Shown: one piece after another, positions 10,960 to 23,453 of the stretch
Layout of the letters: each line of letters begins with the position of its first letter
Numbering within the stretch: position 1 is the stretch's first letter
Assembly: GCA_030765065.1 (NCBI GenBank)
Contig: CM060988.1
Location: 198,088,565 to 198,152,564, forward strand
DNA: 64,000 nt
Direction: 5' to 3'
Source of the DNA: Deroplatys truncata
Lineage: Eukaryota; Arthropoda; Insecta; Mantodea; Mantidae
Program-made: the position numbers and the translations under genes
Notes under the pieces: model-generated
Database searches by the model: none
The model's input: the letters and a program-made list of their open reading frames with translations, nothing else
Told to the model about the DNA's origin: nothing

Positions 10960-11717
10960 CTTGTTTTCACTCTGCAACAAAATGTGTGAAATTGAGGCTT
11001 CTGATTGACCTTGTGTTTCAGTTGCTATTCTTTGAACATTTGCTTCGCCATTCTCATTGTAAATTATAAATTCTTTCTTTATCTTCTTTACATCATCTGA
11101 AGAAAAACACTTCTCTTTGTGAAAACCAATACCCAAAGCAGAAGCCCTCTGTTTTGATTCTGTATTATTGTCCAATTCAAAGCCACTACCACTTGTGGCA
11201 GCATCATCCTTAAGTCTATTTCCAAAATCTGTAGAAAAACACACTCTGTCATTTGGTAAGCCTGTGTCTGAAATATCAACTTCTTCTTTTATGTTTATTT
11301 TGTGGTCCATTTTAAAATCATTTCTACCTGTTATACTATCGTTTTCATAATTTCTGTCATGATTCGTGGAGCAAAGTTTCCTTTCATTTGGTAAGCCCAT
11401 GTTTAAACTGTCAACCTCCTCTTTGATATATATTTTGTGTTCCATTTCAAAATCATTCCTACTTGTTATACTATTGTTTCCAGAATTTCTCTCATGATTC
11501 ACGGAGCACAGTTCTTTCTCATTTGGTAAACCTGTCTGTAAAATATCAACCTCCATGATGTTTATTTTCTTATCCATTTTAAAGTCATATTGATTTGTGG
11601 TAGCACCAATCCCAAATATTCTTTCAGGATTTGAGGTTGAGAAGTCTTTCTCAATTGGTATCCCTTCTTCTACAAGATCAACTTCTTTAACTTTTGTTTT
11701 GCTGTCCATTACACAGG
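10960..11717 (-). CDS. Gene A: coding exon with IKEE repeats, putative N-terminus of a C2H2 zinc-finger protein
   Basis: The acceptor TTTTCTACAG precedes 11717. The first ATG is at 11709, eight bases into the exon, giving MDSKTKVKEVDLVEEG. The donor AAG|GTAAG follows 10960, in phase 0, so about 250 residues are open. The exon consists of four imperfect ~45-residue units with the pattern KI(N/Y)IKEEVD, then GLPN(E/D), then C(S)..NHERN, then DFKMDH, ending in a lysine- and glutamine-rich tail. It is acidic, hydrophilic, and has no membrane segment or known enzymatic fold. IKEE fits the SUMO-acceptor pattern, as is common in N-terminal exons of insect zinc-finger proteins; that role is inferred. 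The zinc-finger exon starts in another phase, so a small exon between them is expected. Paralogue: 41978-43359. Confidence 0.65.
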
Positions 11718-12470
11718 CTGTAGAAAAATGAAAGTAAATTTGTGTTATCAAGGTTTACTTTGCACTAAAACCACACAAATTAATATTGCTGTATGAACAC
11801 AAAAGCAATTAGGCTGAAAATGATGAGGAAGGGTGAAAAATAACTAAAGATTATAATTCTTCAAATGTTGTAAGTGTCAACATTTACATGGCTAGAATTT
11901 CTGCTCTGAAATGTGTTTGAAACAACAATTCTCCTCTCAAATAGGCTACATTATTAAAAATGGAGTTGATATTAATTTCAAATGGTTGTCAGTAGCATAG
12001 AGAAAACATAGAAACCATGAGAAAATATAGATTCAGGTAACCAAGCTTACTATGGCTCGGATAATGAAGGGAGATCTGCAGTTCAAATCTGGCATGAATG
12101 TCCTCCCTGACTGAGCTTTTCTCCAGCTCTGGCTCTGGGGTCGGGGAAGGGGATTTAAAAATCCTTTTTTCAGGTTTACCTTAGGCTTAATAACTCGCAA
12201 ATACCTGGGAGGTACCCTATACAAATTTCCCATCTCAATTATCATTTTATTTCACATATTATCAGAGTCAACTGCCAAGTGTACATATTTGCAATTAATG
12301 ACTGCAACCATGTAAATGGGAATATTAGTAATAATTCCACTAACTATTTTCTAATAACTTAACGGATATGAACATTATGCAATGCCCAGAACATCTGCAC
12401 CACAAAAGCATGTTTTCTATATCAACAATATTACTAAACATGAAAAGATAAACAAAATTTTGTACTTAAA
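11718..12470. other. Intron upstream of the gene A repeat exon
   Basis: The sequence is collinear with 43360-44085 of copy B throughout, apart from small indels. Apart from the shared SINE I see no coding or RNA feature. Confidence 0.55.
12035..12250 (+). mobile_element. tRNA-like SINE, family 2, copy in A
   Basis: The segment begins near GGTAACCAAGCTTACTATGG and contains a B-box-like GTTCAAATC (12080-12095). A body follows with TGTCCTCCCTGACTGAGC and GGTACCCTATACAAATTTCC, ending near TATCATTTTATTTC. The same element sits in the same relative place in copy B (43641-43860), so it inserted before the duplication. No target duplication was identified. An open frame across it (12033-12245, minus) is incidental. 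Confidence 0.6.
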
Positions 12471-15173
12471 GGCCCTGCCACTTCCAAAACACCTATTTGT
12501 ATTATTTGTTATTAAGAAAAGTATCACTGAAAGAACAACACAAAAAACTGTATATTTGTAGGATGTCCGGAACGCTGTTTATTACCTGCTGATACCAGCA
12601 CGTGTTGCAAGTGACGATGTCTGTATAGCTGCTTAGGCAGACACTCTCAAATATTATGTCTACTGCTAAGTGAATGCTTGCATTATGTTTGTTGGTGTAT
12701 ATTTAGCCATCATGGGCAGTATTAAACCTTATCAGTTTGAACCACCATATTTTGAAGTATATTAGATTAACTCATGGGAAGCTTTGGGAACAAAAATAGG
12801 TGTGTCATACACTGTAGTGTAGTAAACAAAATAAGAGAATGACTTTCAGAAACAAATGACAGTTACACACATTTTGAAGCTGCTGCTAATCAAGCCGCAG
12901 AATACCTTGATTAAAGTAATAAATATGTTGAGTAAATGTTTATATTTTGCCATGAATTCAAGGCAAAGAAAAATATTGTAAGGTTTACCTGTATTATTGC
13001 TTCACATCTCTGAAATCTACTGAACCTGATACACCTCGGATCTTCTCCCTCTGTAGCAATACATGTGGGGACATTTACAAGTATACGGATCCTTTGTTAC
13101 CATTGGAATTTTTTTTTTCACACTAGTTATTACTTCTTGCAATATGTTTTTCTGCCATTTATATCTTTTCTTTTCGTGATGACTCAGTTCTTACCTGCCT
13201 TCCAGTATCTTAATTTATCACCAGTTACATTTCTTCCAGTATTTTCATTGTAGTCTAAAATAGCCAGTATAATACGCAAAACCATTCCTTTCAAAACTGA
13301 GGTGACTTCTTTTGGGTTTATATTTTAATGCAACATTATGAAAATATTGTAAACTTCCAGTGTGGTAACAACGTTTGATATGCTTTAAATTCTCTATAAA
13401 TGAGGTTTCATGTATTACTGACAACAGAAGTCTGTAATCATGGGAGTTCTTTCTTATCCAGTATGATGTTTAATTTAATCCTCTGTCAAGTCATCAGGCT
13501 CACATTTATTCATAAACTTATTTCCACACCATAACATCACAATTGCAGACAAGTTTCAAAATAGATTTGAATTTTTCAGTAACAACTTCTTCCTCTCCCT
13601 GCAATTTTGAGTTGACCACCATATATGATTATTAATACATATTTTTATTTCCATTCATGTACAACTGTGATTTACTTTCAATTGTTTTCAGGTTCTTTTG
13701 TAAAGATCTGGTTATGTGCTGTATATCAAACTCATGCCTGCTCTATGTTAGGAAACCTATTATATATTGACTACCTTATTCTGCCAGATTTTCTAGTTCT
13801 CCTTTCTGCAACACAAAAAAATCCAACATTTTCCATTGTTACATCCATTGCTATGTATGTTACATACTTGGCACAGAACCCACAGCTGTTATACCGGCCA
13901 TCACCAGCTATCCAGACTTTGTCGTAATAATTTTGAACTGTTCATCCTTCTGTTGTCCCCACAACTTCCTAGTTCCGGGCCTGATGTAAGTTTCTACTAA
14001 TCTATAAAATGTATGGTGTCCCAGAGTCACTAAATCTATTGTTTCACAAATATGTTTAAAAAGCATAAACCTATTCCTTCATATATAGAGATATACCTAA
14101 TCATAATGTACAGTGAAGATTGTCTATTCAAATGTTCCTGCGAACTCCACACAGTTTTGTAACCTGCTATGCACTCAGTTTCAACTCATAACCTACATGA
14201 AGGTTTATAGCTCTAACCATCTTACAAAATTATGTACAAAATACAAAAAGATACAAAAGACATTGTATTCTTCATTTCCTCTTTTCCGACAAACACATCA
14301 TTTTCCATTGCCTCATTCGTGTCACACAGTCATCATCTGATAGTGTGACTGCTTTATCTGAAGTCAAAGAGTCATAATAATCCTTACTTTAAGCTTCAAA
14401 ACATATTTCACGTCCCATTTCACACTGAATAGTAATTTACAACAAACCTTTATGTTGCTGTGTTTGTTCATTTTCTGACTTTTCTATATTTTATCTGGTT
14501 CGCTTTGATTTACATTTTCATAACTTTGCAACACTGGAAGCTAGTAGGTACTTGCTTCTGATTCCAAAATGGCTTCATGTACAAATTTTTGTTTTTTCTG
14601 AGATAAGCACAGTCTTCCTTTTTTCTTTTTAATGATGAATCTGACTTTCTCTGTCCCCTCAGATTCCAGAGAAGAAACAGTGTTCTTTTTAAAACTCTGT
14701 ATAATTTAGTTTTAAGAAGAGTGGATTTTAATACACAAGATTTCTCATAATTGTCTTCAGTAAAACAGACAGAACATACTGAAAACTTGCTTGGAATGCA
14801 GTCTTGATGATTAATCCTTTTAACCACACATTATATCATTCCCTTTATCTTTCTCCACTGGGGAATTTATGAAAATTCACATTACTGCTCTATGTTCAGA
14901 ATGAATATATACCAGAAACACAATGTAGTCATAATTTTTTTTAAAATAGTGAGCACAATGCTCTGCAATATTGTAACTAAGTTGTGAGAGCTGTGTGCTA
15001 TAACTCAATGCCTGCTCTGTGGGCAAATGTGACGTCATTGCATTATGGTGGGAAAACTTCAACAGTGGATTGCTGGAGAACTAATCATGCAACCTTACTG
15101 GATTTTCTGCATACTTATTTTGAAAACTTAATCCTTTCAATTAATAAAACTTGAAATTTAAGTGGACAGGGCC
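12471..15173 (-). mobile_element. THAP-domain DNA transposon remnant (Kolobok- or P-like)
   Basis: The ends form a short terminal inverted repeat: GGCCCTGCCACTT at 12471 and the complement of GGCCCTGTCCACTT ending at 15173. Copy B lacks the whole 2.7 kb (empty site near 44075). TTAA precedes the left end and TGAA follows the right, consistent with a damaged TTAA target. On the minus strand, 14510-14827 encodes the second half of a THAP zinc-binding domain (PSKFSVCSVCFTEDNYEKSC, then VLKSTLLKTKLYRVLKR). Around 13830-13920 a GDGRYNSCGFCAKYVTYIAMD-like stretch resembles the start of the catalytic region in THAP-type transposases. Stops and frameshifts are frequent and the interior is eroded. Confidence 0.65.
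14510..14827 (-). pseudogene. THAP domain fragment of a transposase
   Basis: The frame reads INHQDCIPSKFSVCSVCF, TEDNYEKSC, VLKSTLLKTKLYRVLKR. In THAP domains the corresponding region is (W)xPSKxSxICSxHF, followed by an acidic patch and an LKPDAVPS-type ending. The histidine of CSxHF is replaced by cysteine (CSVCF), and the DAVPS motif is lost after LKR. The N-terminal C-x2-4-C half is not recognisable upstream. It lies inside the TIR-bounded element, so it belongs to that element. Confidence 0.55.
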
Positions 15174-15253
15174 AGTGAATCAGTCACACACTGATAAGAA
15201 TTTCACAGAAAGATTTTAAAGAAAATCCTCCCACCACCAACAACAATCATTTA

Positions 15254-16533
15254 CGAGGGCTGTCCCAGAAATGCTTGACCTAACAAAGAAAACACAAAAA
15301 TGTTTGGAAAAAATATCTTTTATTTGTTTACATGGTTTCCTTTCAGCTTGATACACTTTTCTAGCGATGTTCAATAGCTTTAATACTGTTTATAGAGAGA
15401 AATGCTGAGCTCTGCAAAATAACCATCAATTACAGGCTCCTCCACTCCATTGTTGGCTAATCTTTTACTATCAAGCCATTTCTTCAAGTTTGAAAACAGA
15501 AAATAATCAGAAGGGGCTAAATTTGGCAAATAGGGTACATGAGGAAGCAATTCAAACTTTAACTCATTGATTTTGGCCATGACGATAATGGGTTTGTGAA
15601 CTGGTGCATTGTCTTGAAGCAACGCTTTCTTTTGTGCTAAATGCAGCCGTTTTTTTCCTGATTTCTTCACTCAAATGCTGCAATAAGTTTGCATAATAGT
15701 CACCATTGATTGCTTTGGCTTTTTGAAGATAATCAATGAAAATTATACCAAGCGCATCCCAAAAAACTGATACCATGACCTTGCCTGCAGATGGAACTTT
15801 TTTCGCTTTCTTTGGAGGCAATTCTTCCATTTCAATCTACTGTTTTGACTGTTCCTTCGTCTCAGGTGTGAAGTATTGGACCCAAGTTTCATCCATGGTT
15901 ATGAACTGATGCAAAACTATGGCCTTATTGCACCGAAACATTGTCAAACATTCAATTGAAACATTCTTACGATGCCGTTTTTGTTCCATTGTGAGTAAAC
16001 ACGGCACCCAACTTGTGCACAGCTTTCTCATGTCCAAATTTTCTGTTAGTATGCGATGTACCATAATTTTTTGAAATCCCTATAATGTCTGCAAGCTCGC
16101 GCACTTTCAGCCAGTGGTCATCCAATGCCATTTTGAGCATTTTCTTCACAATTTCTGGTATAGTCACCTTATTTGGTTGACCACTGAGATAATCATATTG
16201 GCAGCTTGTACGACCTTGCTTAAACTCTGCCACCCAATATTTTATTGTTGTAAATGAAGGAGACTCCCCCAGAGTAGAATCTAACTCAGCTTTAATATTA
16301 GTTGGACTAAGTCATTTCAAATGAAAGTATTGTATCACATAATGATTAGTTTTATCCATATTTACAAATTTGCTGCGACCGATCACTATTGTTGCCTGCC
16401 AAACAAATATTACACAATGTAGCACGTTAAGCTTCAAACTTAAGCTTTATAAGGTTGGTACCTTCTACCATAGTCATTGTTTGAAACAACCGCTATCTAT
16501 ACAACAGGTCAGGTACTTCTGGAACTGCCCTCA
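15254..16533 (-). mobile_element. mariner transposon (DD34D), defective
   Basis: The left end CGAGGGCTGTCCCAGAAATG (15254 on) pairs with the right end, whose complement is TGAGGGCAGTTCCAGAAGTA (ending 16533). TA flanks both sides (15252-15253; 16534-16535). Copy B has the unoccupied TA at 44144-44145. The 1280-bp length is typical of mariner. The transposase gene reads right to left and is interrupted by one early stop and at least three frameshifts. Confidence 0.95.
15380..16360 (-). pseudogene. mariner transposase, broken
   Basis: The start is ATG at 16358-16360 (MDKTNHYVIQYFHLK then a stop). The helix-turn-helix region IKYWVAEFKQGR and VRELADIIGISK follows. First catalytic D: ITMDETWVQYFTPETK (about 15860-15900). 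Linker: PPKKAKKVPSAGKVMVSVFW. Second D: LLQDNAPVHK (about 15590-15620). Third D: PNLAPSDYFLFSNLKKWL (about 15470-15525). The last two aspartates are separated by 34 residues, the diagnostic DD34D spacing. Catalytic residues are all present, but the frame is shifted near 16070, 15840 and 15660. Confidence 0.95.
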
Positions 16534-17274
16534 TACATCAGTACACTTTTGTTTTCTTCTAATTTTCCCAAAATTAGCTCACAATTTTTATTAAAGCTCA
16601 TCTTTTTTAATTTTCACACAAAATATTTTGAACAACTAATGAATTACCATATTCACATAAAGAATAAATTGTATCCAAACTCCACTTCAACATCCCCCTT
16701 GTAAATGATATATTTTAATCATTTTTTATTTTCTCAAGAACACCTCTAATAATTTGCATTCAAATACTGGATTTTTATTTATTTTTATGCATATTCTGTG
16801 AATAGGCCTACCTATTCTACCTCATTTCCATTGAATTTACATCTCTCAAGTTTTAGTTTCAGAAAAATTCACCTTCATACCTGTAGACTTATGTCATTGA
16901 AAAGTGATGTTGAATCTAAGAGGAACCTTTTGAAAACATGTAAGTTAAGTCATTTTAAAACTTATTGTAAGCAGTTCCTCATTTTGAAGATGGAAACAAA
17001 GCCACTAAATTGCAAAATGGTGGCTGATATTAATTTTTTTTATGCAATTAATTAAAACATATGTTGTCGAAGAACTGTGATTCTTTTGTCATTAAACTGT
17101 GTATGTTAATCTGCAGTATACAAACTGGTTAAATAAAACTGCCAGTAATTTCATAATTTTGTTTACAGTTATTTAACTGAAAGCGTTTATTCCCATCTAC
17201 TGGGCAGGAAAATATGATGCTCCACATGTTCAAATAGAGACTTACTGATTATCTGAAAGTGTGCTCTCTTATAC
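16534..17274. other. Intronic sequence, no gene seen
   Basis: The beginning matches 44144-44215 in copy B (ATTAGCTCACAATTTTTATT and neighbours). Beyond about 16610 the match fades. Nothing else is recognised. The open frames here are low-complexity and phenylalanine- and serine-rich, as expected by chance in AT-rich DNA. Confidence 0.5.
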
Positions 17275-18040
17275 AGGCTGGTTCACAACCAACGAGAACA
17301 TTGAAATACATGTATTCAAATGGGAGTGCTCACAATCGACGATAAGCCTTCCTGGGCCCCGGGAACGGGAAAGAACAGTCGCCCAACATTTAACTTTCTC
17401 GTTCTCGTTCCTAGGCATGGCATATTAGATCCATATTGTGCATATTAGACTCTTCACTCTAGAGGTTTTCTAGGCGGCTGTGACATGAAACAGCCGCTAG
17501 TGTTTTTTATAGTCGCAAGCTGGAAACATGAAACTGGAAGGAATTAGTATAAATGTGCTTCTTAACCTCATCCCAACACCCGCAAATCTAATCAGCATTG
17601 GTTCCTCTGATGAAGGGGTAATTTTTAGTTTGTTTATATGCAACTCAAAATGGCTATTACCTAAAAAACAATGGCAAAAGCTACAAAGAACAACTAAAAC
17701 CGGTGGAAATGAAAAAAGAACAATAAACAAATTTAATGTATGCCAATAAATAAAGGAATGAAATTTTGGCATAAGTAGAGAGATCGGAAATGTAATCAAT
17801 ATACATTTATATAATGTTTACTCTATCGAATTTTGATGTAGGCTTGGCTAAATTGGAAGTAGGTGAAAAAATGTCATTGATCAGTTAAATACAAATGAAA
17901 TCCCAATGCGCAAAATCGACTTTCACTTTGTGATGGATATGCATTCCCGTTCTCATTACCGGGCTGTTGTGAACCAATTTCTTGTATGGTGCATTGCTTT
18001 TCATTCTGGTTACCATTTTCGGGTGGTTGTGAACCAGCCT
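17275..18040. mobile_element. Non-autonomous TIR element, copy 2 of 3
   Basis: Ends AGGCTGGTTCACAACCAACG and GTTGTGAACCAGCCT, with the same interior as 2946-3687 and 23454-24237. Flanks are TACA on the left and TTAA on the right. It contains a small extra segment near 17970-18000 that duplicates part of the right end. Both strands hold open frames of 73-100 residues (17528-17749, 17497-17799). Because the other two copies do not keep these frames, I do not call them genes. Confidence 0.8.
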
Positions 18041-20362
18041 TAATACTGAGCAACAAATATCTGAAGGAAAGAAATGAAATTATTATTCTACAGGAAGCAC
18101 TCAAATCTTTCAGATTTGTTTTACTCGTGGTCATTCAGTGTAAGATAAATATTGCCTCCAAGCAGAATTACTAAATACAAATGCCACCTATAACCTTTTG
18201 GGTTGTACTTATTTACAGATAAACAATCTTTCCATTTATTAGTTATAGAGGCAGTCAAAGTCCGCCCATAATGACACAAGTTTTTAAATAAGAGCCTCAC
18301 TAAGGTGAAATGTCACTTTGATGAGCTTTATGAAGATCAAAGACTCACTGAACCAAAATCAGGTATTAACATGAGAATATATTATCCCATGATGGATACT
18401 ATATGCTCACAAACTTGACAACAGCTTGAAGGGCATTCAGTTAGTAGTACATACATACAGTATAATTCAACCCTTCTTTTTTGCTTCTACCAATGATCAA
18501 CAAGAGAAGGAAGGTGAACATTTTTGGAAACTTTTTCTGAAGATACAACAGCATTGTTTATATCACAAATATTATCACTTATAAGTTCCTTCACCTTAAC
18601 ATTAATAATATCACAGAAGTGAAACACTGTGTAATCTACTGTTGACTGAGCATAATTGTTTGAGATCTGACTATCCTGATGTATGCACTGCTTCATGTAT
18701 GTACCTAACTATCTCCATTATAGTGGGGGTGAAAGCTGAAACATGACATTCCTAATTAAAACTGACCAAAATGTACCTTAGACATCTTAACTCAAGAATG
18801 TATAAAAGTTTTGGCACTATTGTCAACAGCAGAAGTAAAGGGCGTGAAAAATTAACTTGATTAACTCATTGCTTTCTTTTCCAATATGTAACCCAAAGAG
18901 AAAGTCTTAAAATCTCAGGTTTTAATAATGTTTACTGAAGAATAAATCATTTACTTTACTGACAGGAGGAAAGTTTCGACTTTAAGCTTTACCATGTTTT
19001 AGTCTTTATATTTTATTACTTGAAACTTTCCTTTAAAAACTGTTGAACATTTATACTATAACGCTTACTATTGATTTAATTCATTAATTAAACCTTGAAA
19101 AGCCTAAGTTTGTATTTACGTTGAAAACTATTTTGGATAATGGTTGCATTTAGACTTAATATTAAGAGACTGAAGATTATTGATTTAAGAAACCAAAATG
19201 CATATAAGGGTGACTTTAAAAGGTGAAGTGAAATGAACACTTATACCATTTGTAGCCCATCAATCATCCCTTTTTAACAGTTTTTTATATACTTAATTTA
19301 CTGCAACAGGTCAACCAACTACTCTATTTTGTTAACACTCCACATGCACAGAGGAAATTGTTAACCTAACTGTATTAGCGCAATCTGCAAAAATAGCACT
19401 GTCTCTAATCCTTCGTTAACACACTCATTATGAACTCAAATGTATGCATCATCATTAAGCTGAAGATTAAGGGAAGTGGCTAAATGTCATTCTCACCTCA
19501 CTCACAGTGTAATTTCTCATATCATACCCATTATTTGAAAACAATTCACATACATACACACTAACTTAACACTAACCTTGAGTAAATCTCAAAACCAGAA
19601 CACACCGTTAGTTCATTGCAGCTCGCTACAGCCTCACAGCCTATGCTCGCGTCATACACATTTTAATCTCATTTTGTTTCCCCCCCAAATAATGGTGGCT
19701 TTTGAGGATCAACTGCATAGCCAACAAGTACAAACAAGTTATGTAAGAATCAAGATCAACAATAATACCTACTCGATCTTGTTGCAACGATAAGAAAGTG
19801 CGTAACATTTTATACAAATGCAACGATAAATCAAACAATTAACATCTTATTATTTTATACCACTGAACTTCAAATTTGAAACATCAGGTATAAAGTATAC
19901 CTAACATGATTAACTCTGTTTTATAATTTAAAGCCTATATAATTTAGATATAAAATACCTTAATTCATGTTTGGCAAAAACAGTTAGGGCTCCAATTGGA
20001 ATCTTTTGTACTGGGACTCTGAGAAAATAGGTTTGCCCCTGTTTGGTGTGTGTTAAAACTAACAGTGCATTAAACTGCTCTGCTGCAATAAAACTTTAAC
20101 CTTCCAACAAATAAAGCCTTACTTCATACAAAATAAAACACTCAGGATAATTTTATTTAATATATCTTAAAATGGATGCAAAAATCACTATTGTGCTAAA
20201 TTTTAAAAATTCTAAAATAAGGTATTCATCAAGGGTAGCTGGTGACTCTGAACTTTCATGGTTCACTAAGTCACAAGCACCTGTAATTTCAATTTATTAA
20301 AGTAATAAACACTGTACTATCAATTTTGCTTTAAAATAAAGCAGGTATATCAAACACAAGAA
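18041..20362. other. Intron or intergenic sequence, no gene seen
   Basis: Only weak collinearity with copy B is visible. For example, the stretch near 19380-19400 with CTGCAAAAATAGC resembles 47410-47430, and CTAACTTAACACTAACC near 19560 resembles 47490. No domain, RNA gene or element is recognised. Confidence 0.45.
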
Positions 20363-20690
20363 ATGAATATTTTAAAATCAATAATAGGGAAGACTACAAG
20401 TGATAGGATAAGAAATTTGAATGTAAGGTATCAGTGTGAAATAACCAATACTAAGAAATTTGTGACAAGAAGAAAAAAGCAATGGAATTATCATATTACA
20501 AGAATGAAAAATTACAAACTGGCAAAAATAGCCAGGGACATGAAGCCATTAAGAAAAAGAAGTATTCGAAGGTGACAGAAAAAATGGTGAGAACTGCAGT
20601 CGACATCTAGTGAATCTCTGGGATAAAGCATGCAGGAAAGCAGGTTGTTAACCTACATAACAGACAAAGAAGAAGAAATGTCATATATTA
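20363..20690 (+). mobile_element. LINE 3-prime fragment
   Basis: The open frame 20363-20575 encodes the extreme C-terminus of a non-LTR reverse transcriptase. It contains IIGKTTSDRIRNLNVRYQC, then TRRKKQWNYHITRMKNYKLA and KIARDMKPLRKRSIRR. These resemble the common IGK.R.DRIRN and RRR..WN.HI.RM..DR ending of insect LINEs. Remnant tail sequence and an AAGAAGAAG run (about 20665-20680) follow, typical of the 3-prime end. The 5-prime part is missing. Confidence 0.75.
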
Positions 20691-22145
20691 ACGATTATGC
20701 ACTTTCAAATGACATCAGCATATCGTTATAAATGTGTATGTAAGTGTGCTGTTATTATAAGCCATGCTTTTGGGAAAGTCATGAAGATGCTACATATCAT
20801 TCACACCATTTTTATCCATGGCTCTTCAGGCTCCAAATAAAACTCAAGGAAAGCAAAACAGGGCACTTTAACATCCCATCCAATCATATTCTCATACACA
20901 TCACTGATAAATACCAATTAAAAAATTTATTCTTGTTTTCATAGGTGTTTTAATTTGGTGTAGGTTGACCAAGATGTTTAATTCCCTTTTCTTTTCAGGT
21001 TTAGTGTTGAAAAATATTATGCCAAAAGAGACTGAATTCACTGTTTCTCCATAAAGCACCGTTTACCTGTATTTCACTGTAGTTCACCAATTCAAACACA
21101 GTATAACTATGTGCAATGTAACGTTCAGTATATGGATGACTGGAAGTGAGGCAAACATTTACTATAAAACCAATAGACGATGCTGTTTATGCAATGAAAA
21201 TCAAAGTGATCATCCTATTCCATGCTGACTATAAGGTTATTCAGTAAAATGCAGTCTTATGTCCCGTACTTCCCCAGCACTACGGTTGCCATATGCCATA
21301 GATTTTGTGGACTGTCCACGATTTTATGTTAAATAAAAACGTCCTGGCTAAAAAGACAATAGCCCGAGATTTTTACTATATTTGAACTCAGCTTCAATAA
21401 ACTTAATGTTTTTTGGGAGAGCACAATGATATTAGTTTTGAGAATTTGTTATTACTAAGAAATGGGTTGCCTTCATCCATAATTGCATTTCTAGTGAATG
21501 GTATTCAGAGTTGCCAAAAATTGAGGGATATTATTTCTCTATTCCTGGTCATAACACCAATGTCAAGGAGTTTTTTTCCCCCATGACTGTTCAGTGGACA
21601 GCAGAAAGGAATAGGTTAAGAGTAATAGAATGCTGCAAATGCAATATGAAAAAAATAAGCTAGAGTGAGTTTGATAAGCTTATTGTGAACAATACCAAGT
21701 TCCTTTCTTCTGCTCCAGGTTCTGAGAAATATGACTGATATAAAAACTTAAATGTTGATAGTGAATATATTTTTGATTATTGTGTGCTTCTTAAGTTAAA
21801 ATTCAATATAGCAGTCCTTCCAAAACCCTGAAGTGTTAATTAAATGCACATTTCTCCTACATTAGGATTCCTTGTTCCTCAAAATTTCATTTCCTTAAAT
21901 CGATTAAACGGTAAAAATTGTCTTGGTTTTGGCATATCAGATTATGGCAAGCCTACCCAGCACACACCTCTGTGCTGTATTGCTTCAGCATACCCTGTAC
22001 CTAGGCAATATATGACTATGAGTAGCAGCCAGGAATGCACTATTTGGAACCGGCATACAATATGCCACCTGCCGAGTTCCACTACTCAAAATCTGGTCAG
22101 AACGAAACTGAAAATGTACATATAAACAATAGTTATTTATAAAGG
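20691..22145. other. No gene seen
   Basis: I find no supported exon, RNA gene or element. A GGTTGCCATATGCCATAG stretch near 21290 is faintly like a hAT terminus, but no partner end was found. Confidence 0.4.
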
Positions 22146-22223
22146 TAGAATCAGGCGACTGAAAAATCCAATCCCATAGCTGGGATTTGAACGACGGATG
22201 TCCCGGTCAGTCGCCCGATTCTA
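22146..22223 (-). repeat. Inverted repeat enclosing a tRNA-like B box
   Basis: TAGAATCAGGCGACTG at 22146-22161 pairs with CAGTCGCCCGATTCTA at 22208-22223, with one mismatch. Inside is a second hairpin, ATCCCATAGCTGGGAT at 22171-22186. On the minus strand GTTCAAATCCC, a B-box-like sequence, lies in the arm. It may be a SINE or tRNA-derived fragment; it is not a complete tRNA. Confidence 0.5.
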
Positions 22224-22254
22224 ATTTTCCAACCCTGTCCAACACATACCTTGG

Positions 22255-23440
22255 GTGGAAGAACAATCAATTCCAATAGTTATTTACATTAAAGGGAAAA
22301 ACAGGATATCATTTTTCATGAACCTGCCACCATATTATGAAGCCAACCTTGGCACAAAATGTGAAATAATGACCTTTGGATTCAAAGCCATAAACCATCC
22401 ACCACAATTGACTATTGGGACTGAGGTAGTAAAAAGTGTACACAAAGTCCAATTATTAGGAATTACTCTAGAGAGTAAGCTTTCCTACAAATCACAAATT
22501 GACAAGATAGTAGCCAAAGTTAGTAAAACTCTCTATGTTCTAAGATGTTTGAGAAACTCTGTCCTTGCCTCTACAGTTAAATTATCTATTTTGGGCTTAT
22601 TCACTCCCTCCTTTCATATGGGATTGAATTATGGGGAAATACATCAAAACAAAATCTTCAGAAGGCCTTCATATTGCAGAAAAAAGTTATTATGTATCTT
22701 GGGGATCTTAAGTACAATGAATCCTGCAAAAACACATTCAGAGCACAAAAGATTCTCACATTAACAAGTCTTTTTATTTGCAGAACAATTTTATACTTAT
22801 TGAGGTACAAATTTCCAATGGAAACTGTCAGATATCCACACCCATTTTACAAGGGGAAATCTATCACTAAACCTCCCTAGAATCAGATTACATCTATCAG
22901 AAAAGGTGCCTAGTTATATGGGTGCAAAGCTTTACAATGCACTGCCTCAACACATAAAAGCTTGTGTAAATTATAATAAATTTAAGAACTGTCTTAAAAA
23001 CTATTTAATAAATGAAGCTTTTATAGTGTGGATGAATATTTAAATCCTACATTCTTAATTCAACTTCAACATACCTATATGGTAACATTAAATCTGTGAA
23101 TACTACATTTTGTAGTGTAATATCAACTTGTACATGACTTGTAATTTATTATGTATCATTTCTGTATATTCATGTACTATTATTCTTCTATAATGTGTGA
23201 GTAAAATGGTTTACACTACTTTTAGTTTTAATATGTGATGCTGTATATCCACTATTTTAAGGTATACATTGTATCTATACTCTATGTATTATCTGTATTT
23301 TATGTATATTGATGTAGTACATGACATGGTACAATATATGGTATACAAATTACCTTGTATATTAGTAATGTATAATGTATGTATGACATGGTTCAACCTG
23401 TATTGACCAACAACAAATTTAATTTAATCATTCATCCTGC
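22255..23440 (+). mobile_element. Jockey-like LINE, 3-prime part
   Basis: The open frame 22255-22764 matches the thumb and C-terminal region of a non-LTR reverse transcriptase (VQLLGITLESKLSYKSQIDK, VSKTLYVLRCLRN, then frameshifted IMYLGDLKYNESCKNTFR). The adjoining frame 22674-22880 continues with RAQKILTLTSLFICRTILYL. After another shift come LHLSEKVPSYMGAKLYNALP and NYNKFKNCLKNYLI near 22890-23005. An AT-rich 3-prime UTR follows to about 23440. The element is 5-prime truncated and frameshifted. Its 3-prime UTR resembles that of the LINE at 54483-55287. Confidence 0.85.
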
Positions 23441-23453
23441 TAACTACCAATTA

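Noticed and set aside
10951..11751. Upstream ATG at 11751 as the start of gene A
   Set aside because: It lies before the polypyrimidine tract and the acceptor CTACAG, in intron sequence. The first ATG after the acceptor (11709) is conserved in copy B as ATGGATAGC, so it is the better start.
17497..17799. 100-residue minus-strand frame within the TIR element
   Set aside because: The corresponding frames in the other two copies are interrupted, and no domain is recognised.
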